Origin: JBFGCM01 sp041581135
GTDB taxonomy: Bacteria; Actinomycetota; Acidimicrobiia; Spongiisociales; UBA5794
Length of the DNA: 60,732 nucleotides
Direction: 5' to 3'
NCBI GenBank assembly: GCA_041581135.1
Contig: JBFGCM010000009.1
Location: 1 to 60,732 of the forward strand
A program made the position numbers and the translations under genes. Below the pieces are notes generated by a model. That model searched no databases, had not been told where the DNA came from, and worked only from the letters and a program-made list of their open reading frames with translations. Positions 55,585 through 60,732 of this stretch are shown here, one piece after another (within the stretch, counting starts at the first letter, position 1; every line of letters starts with the position of its first letter).

Positions 55585-55685
55585 CTGCCGCGTCTCCAAG
55601 CTGTCCGCCGATCGAGCGTCAGATTACGACCTCACGGACGCGGCAGCGACAATGCGCTGTCCCGAGTCAAGGAGACCAAGAACCA

Positions 55686-57131
55686 GTGCGTCTGGTGATT
55701 CGCGCCGACGGCAGCCCGCGCATCGGATCGGGCCATGTCATGCGGTGTCTGGCGATCGCTTCACGCATGCTGGAACTCGGCCATGGGGTGACCTGGTGGA
55801 GCGACGAGCTGGACGACGCCTCGAAGAGCCGGGTCGCCGGAATGGGCATCGAGCTCGAGCCTGTACCGGAGACTCCGGCGTACAGATCGGACGATGTCCT
55901 TTTGATCGACGGGTACCACCTGGGCGACGAGCTGGCGGACATGACTCGGCGCCGTGGCACCAAGGTGGTACGGATCGACGACAACGGCCACTCCGGCCAC
56001 GCCCATGCCGACGTCATCATCGATCCATCGCCGGTGAGCGATCGTTCGACCTACCCGGAGGCCCCGGCGACGGCGCGCTTCCTGTGCGGTCCTCGGTACG
56101 TCCCCATCGGTGCTGCATATCGGGCGGTCCGACCGCCGGAGCCTCCCCGCCACGCCGAGCTCGCGTCGTTGCTGGTGAGCCTCGGAGGGAATGCACCCGG
56201 AGAACTCGTCGCCAGCGTCGCCTCCGGACTCGCGGACTACTCCGGTGTGGTGCATCTCGTGATCGGGGGGCAGCAGGAGGGAACGGACGACATCGGCTCG
56301 GTCGCGGCCACGCAGGGATGGCACACGCATCGCAATCTCGAGCACCTGGCAGACCTGATGACGTCCGTCGACGCCGCGGTGCTGGCCGGAGGTACGACGA
56401 ACTGGGAAGCGTGCTGCCTGGGTTTGCCCCGTCTCATGGTCCAAACCGCCGACAATCAGGCGGAGGTGGCTCGGTTTCTCGATGACGCAGGCACCGGCGT
56501 GTTCTTGGGTCCGATGGAGCACGTCACGCCGGAAGACATCCGGCGCGGTGTGGAGCGGCTGGCCGATGCCACCACGCGGCGGCGCATGGCCGAGGCGGCA
56601 TGGGCGCTCGTGGACGGTGACGGCGTGGCCCGAATCGGCGCCCACCTCATGTCGCTCGTCCTCGAGGTGCGAGCGGCACGTGCCGACGACACGAGAACGA
56701 TCTGGGAGTGGGCCAACGACTCGCGCACCAGACTTGCCAGCTTCACGTCCGATCCCATCCCGTGGTCCGACCATGAGCGCTGGTTCGCAGCCAAGCTCGA
56801 TGACCCAAGTGTGGTCATGCACGTCGTGGGCGAGCCGGGGTCGGGGCCGGTCGCCTTCGTGTGGTACGGCCGGGAAGATCACGCCAAGCTCGTCGTTTCC
56901 ATCAACACGGCTCCGGAGGCGCGCGGGAGGGGTCTGGGCGCAGCCGCGCTCATCGCCAGCGCCGAAGCGCTCCCCCGAGGTGAGGCTGTCGAGGTGGAGG
57001 CCCTCATCCGCTCGGACAATCGGGCCAGCCGCAAGGCGTTCGAACGGGCGGACTTCAGTTTCTCCGAGCGGGTGGTCGTGGACGGGATCGAGGCGGTCCG
57101 CTACCACAAACCACTGGGGGGACCGGACTGA
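55686..57131 (+). CDS. pseG-pseH: PseG-PseH fusion: UDP-sugar hydrolase and N-acetyltransferase
   Basis: The 481-residue protein combines two pseudaminic-acid steps. Residues 1-320 are PseG, a GT-B-like hydrolase releasing UDP: IRADGSPRIGSGHVMRCLAIA at the N-terminus, LLIDGYHLGDEL, VRIDDNGHSGHAHADVIID, VSLGGNAPG and the C-terminal GGTTNWEACCLGLPRLMVQ. Residues about 325-481 are a GNAT domain like PseH: VRAARADDTRTIWEWAND, then acetyl-CoA loop EARGRGLGAAALIA and the C-terminal KAFERADFSFSERV. PseH acts before PseG in the pathway, so the fusion would couple consecutive steps. GTG at 55686 follows aaggaga. It diverges from pseI across 101 bp. Confidence 0.92.
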   Translation: MRLVIRADGSPRIGSGHVMRCLAIASRMLELGHGVTWWSDELDDASKSRVAGMGIELEPVPETPAYRSDDVLLIDGYHLGDELADMTRRRGTKVVRIDDNGHSGHAHADVIIDPSPVSDRSTYPEAPATARFLCGPRYVPIGAAYRAVRPPEPPRHAELASLLVSLGGNAPGELVASVASGLADYSGVVHLVIGGQQEGTDDIGSVAATQGWHTHRNLEHLADLMTSVDAAVLAGGTTNWEACCLGLPRLMVQTADNQAEVARFLDDAGTGVFLGPMEHVTPEDIRRGVERLADATTRRRMAEAAWALVDGDGVARIGAHLMSLVLEVRAARADDTRTIWEWANDSRTRLASFTSDPIPWSDHERWFAAKLDDPSVVMHVVGEPGSGPVAFVWYGREDHAKLVVSINTAPEARGRGLGAAALIASAEALPRGEAVEVEALIRSDNRASRKAFERADFSFSERVVVDGIEAVRYHKPLGGPD

Positions 57132-57147
57132 CCTGCCGATGCCCTGG

Positions 57148-57167
57148 AGGCAGCAGAGGCGCTGCCT
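57148..57167 (+). terminator. Small stem-loop between pseGH and pseB
   Basis: Arms aggcagc (57148-57154) and gctgcct (57161-57167) pair perfectly around a 6-nt loop, 17 bp after the pseGH stop. A taacat hexamer overlaps its right edge and could be a -10 box for pseB. It may attenuate read-through. Confidence 0.3.
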
Positions 57168-57202
57168 AACATGCCGATCATCTCCTGAGGGCTGAACCCA
57201 CC

Positions 57203-58180
57203 GTGTCCTATCTCGCCAACAAGTCGATCCTCGTGACGGGCGGCACCGGTTCGTTCGGCAAGGCGTTCATCCGGTACGCCCTGGACCGCCTCGACCCGCG
57301 CCGGCTGATCGTCTACTCCCGCGACGAGCTGAAGCAGTACGAGGTACGCCAGCAGTTCGATGACGACAAGCGCCTCCGGTTCTTCATCGGCGATGTGCGT
57401 GACTTCAGCCGGCTGCGCCGCGCCACCGACGGAGTCGACGCCGTCATCCACGCCGCCGCCCTCAAGCAGGTCGATACGGCCGAGTACAACCCGTTCGAGG
57501 CCATCAAGACCAACATCCTCGGCGCCGAGAACGTCATCGACGCCTGTATCGACGCCGGAGTGGAGCGGGTCATCGCCTTGTCCACCGACAAGGCGTCGAG
57601 CCCGATCAACCTGTACGGCGCCACCAAGCTCTGCTCGGACAAGGTGTTCGTTGCCGCCAACCACTACGCCGGTAGCAAGAACGTGCGGTTCGCCGTGGTG
57701 CGGTATGGGAACGTGCTCGGCAGCCGTGGCTCGGTGGTGCCGCTGTTCCGCAAACTGGCGCCTACCGGGGTGATTCCGATCACCGATGTGCGGATGACCC
57801 GATTCTGGATCACCTTGCCCGATGCGGTGCAGTTCGTCGTCGACAGTTTCGACCGCATGCACGGCGGCGAGCTGTACGTGCCGCGGATTCCCAGCATGCG
57901 CATCGTCGACATGGCCGAGGCCATCGCCCCCGGCGCCGAGATCGAAGAGATCGGGATCCGTCCGGGAGAGAAGCTCCACGAGGAGATGATCTCTGCCGAT
58001 GACGCCCGGCGCACGCTCGAGTTCGAGGACCACTACGTCGTGCTCCCCGTGCTCGCTGAGTGGGGTGGCGAGCTTCCCGATGGCAAGCCGGTCGCCGAGG
58101 GGTTCACCTACCGCTCGGACAACAACGATCAGTGGCTCAGCGCCGAGCGTCTGCTGGAGCTGGTCGACCAGCTCGACTGA
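57203..58180 (+). CDS. pseB: UDP-GlcNAc 4,6-dehydratase (inverting)
   Basis: First enzyme of the pathway: converts UDP-GlcNAc to a 4-keto-6-deoxy sugar with inversion at C5. The 325-residue SDR protein has NADP loop TGGTGSFGKAF (residues 12-22), YSRDELKQYEVRQQF (characteristic of PseB), HAAALKQVDTAEYNPFEA, catalytic STDKASSPINLYGATK and RYGNVLGSRGSVVPLF. GTG at 57203 behind gaggg. The next gene starts 4 bp after its stop. An 18-bp perfect DNA palindrome lies near its 3' end at 58157-58174. Confidence 0.95.
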   Translation: MSYLANKSILVTGGTGSFGKAFIRYALDRLDPRRLIVYSRDELKQYEVRQQFDDDKRLRFFIGDVRDFSRLRRATDGVDAVIHAAALKQVDTAEYNPFEAIKTNILGAENVIDACIDAGVERVIALSTDKASSPINLYGATKLCSDKVFVAANHYAGSKNVRFAVVRYGNVLGSRGSVVPLFRKLAPTGVIPITDVRMTRFWITLPDAVQFVVDSFDRMHGGELYVPRIPSMRIVDMAEAIAPGAEIEEIGIRPGEKLHEEMISADDARRTLEFEDHYVVLPVLAEWGGELPDGKPVAEGFTYRSDNNDQWLSAERLLELVDQLD

Positions 58181-58183
58181 GTC

Positions 58184-59311
58184 ATGGAGTTCATTCCCTA
58201 CGGACGGCAATCCATCGACGAGCAGGACATTGCCGCCGTCATCGCGGTGCTCCGCTCCGACTGGCTCACCACCGGTCCGGCCGTCACCGAGTTCGAGGCG
58301 GCGCTCGAGGACGCAGTCGGGGCCCCGGCCGCGGTGATGAACTCTGGCACGTCTGCCTTGCACTGTGCGTACCGGGCCGCCGAGGTCGGGCCCGGTGACG
58401 AGGTGATCACGACGCCGCTGACCTTCGTGGCCACCGCCGCCGCTGCGATGCACCTCGGGGCCACCGTGCGGTTCTGCGATGTGTCCGATGACACGCTCAA
58501 CCTGGATCCCGACCAGGTGAAGTCCGCCGTCACGCCGCGGACGCGCGTGGTAGCCGCAGTGGACTTCGCCGGGCATCCTGCCGAGCTGGAGCCGCTGCGC
58601 CAGGTCGCTCACGCCTCCGACGCGGTTTTCCTCGAGGACGCCTCCCACGCCATCGGAGCCAGATACCAGGGGCGGCTCATCGGCTCGATTGCCGACCTCA
58701 CCACCTTCTCCTTCCACCCGGTCAAGACGGTCACCACCGCCGAAGGAGGCGCCGTGGCCTCACCGGATCCCGCATTGCTCGAAGGCGCCCGCCGCTTCCG
58801 CAATCACGGGCTGGTGCGAGACCGCCGCCTCATGCAGCGCCCGGACGAAGGCGACTGGCATCAAGAGGTGCACGCCATCGGGCTCAACTACCGGATGCCG
58901 GACGTCCTTGCCGCACTAGGCACCTCGCAGCTTCGCAAGCTGAGTCGGTTCGTCGCCCGCCGCGCCGAGCTGGTCGCCCGCTACCGCCGCCTGCTGGCAG
59001 ATGTCGATGGCATCCGAGTGCCCGCCCAGCGGGACGACGTGGAGCCGGCGTGGCACCTATGTGCGATCCGGGTGCTGGAGGGCAGGCGGCGGCACGTGTT
59101 CGACGCGATGCGTGCGGCCGGCATCGGCGTGCAAGTGCACTACCTGCCGGTGCATCTCCACCCCGTCTTCGTCGATGCGGGATACACCACCGGCTCGTGT
59201 CCGGTGGCCGAACGCGCCTACACCGAGCTCCTGTCCCTGCCGCTGTATCCGGATCTGACCGACGCCCAGCAGGACCGAGTCGTCACCGAGCTGGCGACGG
59301 CACTGGCGTGA
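58184..59311 (+). CDS. pseC: UDP-4-keto-6-deoxy-GlcNAc 4-aminotransferase
   Basis: PLP enzyme that aminates the PseB product. The 375-residue protein of the DegT/DnrJ/EryC1 family starts FIPYGRQSIDEQDIAAV, has substrate-loop SDWLTTGPAV, phosphate-site NSGTSALHCAY, VDFAGHP, EDASHAIGA and the PLP Lys in FSFHPVKTVTTAEGGA. LNYRMPDVLAALG and VQVHYLPVHLHP near the C-terminus also match PseC. ATG at 58184, 3 bp after the pseB stop, so the pair is almost certainly one operon. Confidence 0.94.
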   Translation: MEFIPYGRQSIDEQDIAAVIAVLRSDWLTTGPAVTEFEAALEDAVGAPAAVMNSGTSALHCAYRAAEVGPGDEVITTPLTFVATAAAAMHLGATVRFCDVSDDTLNLDPDQVKSAVTPRTRVVAAVDFAGHPAELEPLRQVAHASDAVFLEDASHAIGARYQGRLIGSIADLTTFSFHPVKTVTTAEGGAVASPDPALLEGARRFRNHGLVRDRRLMQRPDEGDWHQEVHAIGLNYRMPDVLAALGTSQLRKLSRFVARRAELVARYRRLLADVDGIRVPAQRDDVEPAWHLCAIRVLEGRRRHVFDAMRAAGIGVQVHYLPVHLHPVFVDAGYTTGSCPVAERAYTELLSLPLYPDLTDAQQDRVVTELATALA

Positions 59312-59378
59312 ACCGACCATGCCGGTTCGAGAGGCGGGTTCAGGGCAATCCCGGCAGAGCCGATAACGTACGGCGCCC

Positions 59379-60554
59379 ATGACACATCAACTCGTCGCAC
59401 CGATCATGGAGGCGATTCGGTCGGTCACCGGAGACCCCGAACCGTTCATCCCGCTCCACGCTCCGCTGTTCGTCGGCAATGAGGCGACCTACGCGGCCCA
59501 GACCATCGCCGACAACTGGGTGTCCACCAACGGCGAGTTCAACGCGAAGTTCGAAACCCGGCTGGCCGAGATCTTCGGCGTGTCCGACGTCATCGCCACC
59601 ATGAACGGCACCAGCGCACTCCACTTGTCGCTGCTCATGGTGGGCGTCCGCCCCGGCGACGAGGTGCTCATCCCGGCGCTCACGTTCGTGGCGACGGCCA
59701 ACGCCGTGTCGCATGCAGGCGCGATACCGCATCTGTGCGACGCCGAATGGACCACGTTGGGGATGGATCCGGCGAAGCTGCGCCGGCACCTGGCCGACAT
59801 CGCCGAGGATCGGAACGGGGTGACCGTCAACAGGCAGACGGGCCGGCGCCTCGCCGCGATCGTCCCCGTGCACATCCTGGGCCATTCCGCAGACATCGAA
59901 GGCCTGCTCGAGGTGGCCTCGGAGTTCGGCATCGTCATGGTGGAGGACGCCGCCGAGGGCTTGGGCACGCTGCGCAACGGTGTGCAGATCGGGAGCGACG
60001 GCGTGTTGAACGCCCTCAGCTTCAACGGCAACAAGATCGTCACCACCGGCGGGGGCGGCGCCATCATGACCAACGACGTCGAGCTCGCCGGCCATGTGCG
60101 GCATGTGGCCACCACCGCCAAGAAGCCGCACCCCTGGGAGTACGACCACGACGCGGTGGGATACAACTACCGCATGCCGAACCTCAACGCCGCACTCGGC
60201 ATGGGGCAGTTGGAGAACCTCGACATGCTGGTGACCGCCAAACGAACGCTGGCGGCACGCTATGCCAAGGCATTTGCCGGCGTGAACGGTCTCCGCTTCT
60301 TCGAAGAGCCGCCCAACCAGACCAGCAACTACTGGCTCAACGGCATCGTGCTGGACGAGGAGCACTCTTCGGCTCGGGAGGACATCATCGTGGCCCTCAA
60401 CGACGCCGGGTACGGCGTCCGGCCGCTGTGGCGCCCGATGAACGAGCTGCCGATGTACGTCGCCGCTCCCCAGATGGACCTCAGCGTGGCCACGGACGCA
60501 CGGGCCCGCATCATCAACATCCCTTCGGGATCCGGCCTGGGGCTCGATTCGTAG
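59379..60554 (+). CDS. LegC-type NDP-sugar aminotransferase
   Basis: The 391-residue PLP enzyme belongs to the same superfamily as PseC but to the LegC branch: IPLHAPLFVGNEATYAAQ near the N-terminus, DNWVSTNGEFNAKFE, MNGTSALHLSLL, ALTFVATANAV, VEDAAEGLGT, PLP Lys in SFNGNKIVTTGGGGA and the C-terminal PLWRPMNELPMY. In legionaminic-acid and related pathways LegC forms a 4-amino-4,6-dideoxy sugar. A second aminotransferase beside a complete pse set implies a second amino sugar in the same glycan, perhaps acylated by the NeuD/PglD-like protein at 51458. No LegB-type dehydratase is in view; PseB or an enzyme outside the window would have to supply the keto sugar. ATG at 59379, 67 bp after pseC. 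Confidence 0.85.
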   Translation: MTHQLVAPIMEAIRSVTGDPEPFIPLHAPLFVGNEATYAAQTIADNWVSTNGEFNAKFETRLAEIFGVSDVIATMNGTSALHLSLLMVGVRPGDEVLIPALTFVATANAVSHAGAIPHLCDAEWTTLGMDPAKLRRHLADIAEDRNGVTVNRQTGRRLAAIVPVHILGHSADIEGLLEVASEFGIVMVEDAAEGLGTLRNGVQIGSDGVLNALSFNGNKIVTTGGGGAIMTNDVELAGHVRHVATTAKKPHPWEYDHDAVGYNYRMPNLNAALGMGQLENLDMLVTAKRTLAARYAKAFAGVNGLRFFEEPPNQTSNYWLNGIVLDEEHSSAREDIIVALNDAGYGVRPLWRPMNELPMYVAAPQMDLSVATDARARIINIPSGSGLGLDS

Positions 60555-60595
60555 GTCGCTCGCCGCAGCGACCTGCGGTGGGAGACTGAGCCACG

Positions 60596-60732
60596 ATGAC
60601 CGGACCACCGGCGGAAGCCACCCCCACGCGCAGGCTGCTGGGCCGAGGCTCCATCTACACGTTGGGTCTCGCCGCCCAACTATCCGCCGGTCTCCTCACG
60701 TTGCCGGTCGTCACCCGGCTGCTGGACTCCGG
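60596..60732 (+). CDS. Polysaccharide flippase (Wzx/MATE-like), 5' fragment
   Basis: ATG at 60596 begins a frame that runs off the window after 45 complete codons. The sequence (TRRLLGRGSIYTLG, then a hydrophobic helix, then LPVVTRLLDSG) matches the first membrane helix of Wzx-type oligosaccharide flippases, which typically have an Arg-Leu-Leu motif after helix 1. Position at the end of a sugar-nucleotide cluster supports export of a lipid-linked glycan. Assignment rests on a short fragment. Confidence 0.65.
   Translation, partial: MTGPPAEATPTRRLLGRGSIYTLGLAAQLSAGLLTLPVVTRLLDS

Noticed and set aside
55761..57107. Minus-strand frame of 448 codons opposite pseGH
   Set aside because: Antisense shadow of a gene with clear PseG and PseH motifs; no recognisable product.

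Overview
The window is a GC-rich bacterial chromosome segment, carrying 35 protein-coding genes I trust plus two or three small or doubtful ones. GTG starts are common, 4-bp stop/start overlaps (GTGA, ATGA, TTGA) link neighbouring genes, and Shine-Dalgarno matches are often weak. Gene content (lipoylation genes beside an E2 subunit as in mycobacteria, an LpdA-type flavoprotein, acyl-CoA carboxylase subunits, Thr- and Pro-rich secreted proteins, an LPxTG surface protein) points to Actinomycetota. The class Acidimicrobiia is my best guess, but that is inference. I saw no rRNA, tRNA, CRISPR array or insertion sequence.

Layout. 1-13902: the 3' part of one giant LPxTG-anchored surface protein, about 34 SdrD-B-like modules after several adhesin-type modules; its start lies outside the window. 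14214-16624: an ABC exporter with an extra membrane N-terminus, an Arg/Cys-rich micro-ORF with a perfect Shine-Dalgarno sequence, a hairpin, and a convergent one-helix ORF. 16802-22444: dihydrolipoyl dehydrogenase, lipoyl E2, a LipB-LipA fusion and an M24 peptidase, tightly packed. 22565-25177: a secreted subtilase ending in seven 50-residue repeats. 25257-29870: transketolase, a membrane protein, cobalamin adenosyltransferase, leucyl aminopeptidase. 29974-36825: a CAP-domain protein, a SpoIID-like protein with Cys-bearing repeats, rhodanese-MoeB, a methyltransferase, a sirtuin, a small unknown. 37056-41440: an ABC exporter and a bifunctional penicillin-binding protein. 41586-50603: methylmalonyl-CoA mutase catalytic subunit, LpdA-like flavoprotein, a second seven-repeat secreted protein, acyl-CoA carboxylase subunits and biotin ligase.

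50600-60732: a hydrolase-fold protein lacking its catalytic residues, then a surface-sugar locus. It holds a NeuD/PglD-like acyltransferase, an orphan glycosyltransferase, a SpsF/PseF-like cytidylyltransferase, PseI, a PseG-PseH fusion, PseB, PseC, a LegC-type aminotransferase and the start of a flippase. Together these cover every step from UDP-GlcNAc to CMP-pseudaminic acid, with PseF the least certain assignment, and suggest a cell-surface nonulosonic acid glycan.

How genes connect. LipB-LipA would lipoylate the adjacent E2, which the adjacent E3 reoxidises. The carboxylase, biotin ligase, mutase and cobalamin adenosyltransferase fit propionyl-CoA to succinyl-CoA conversion. Much of the rest is envelope biology: giant adhesin, two proteins sharing a Trp-rich repeat, SpoIID-like and CAP proteins, a penicillin-binding protein, and the nonulosonic sugar locus.
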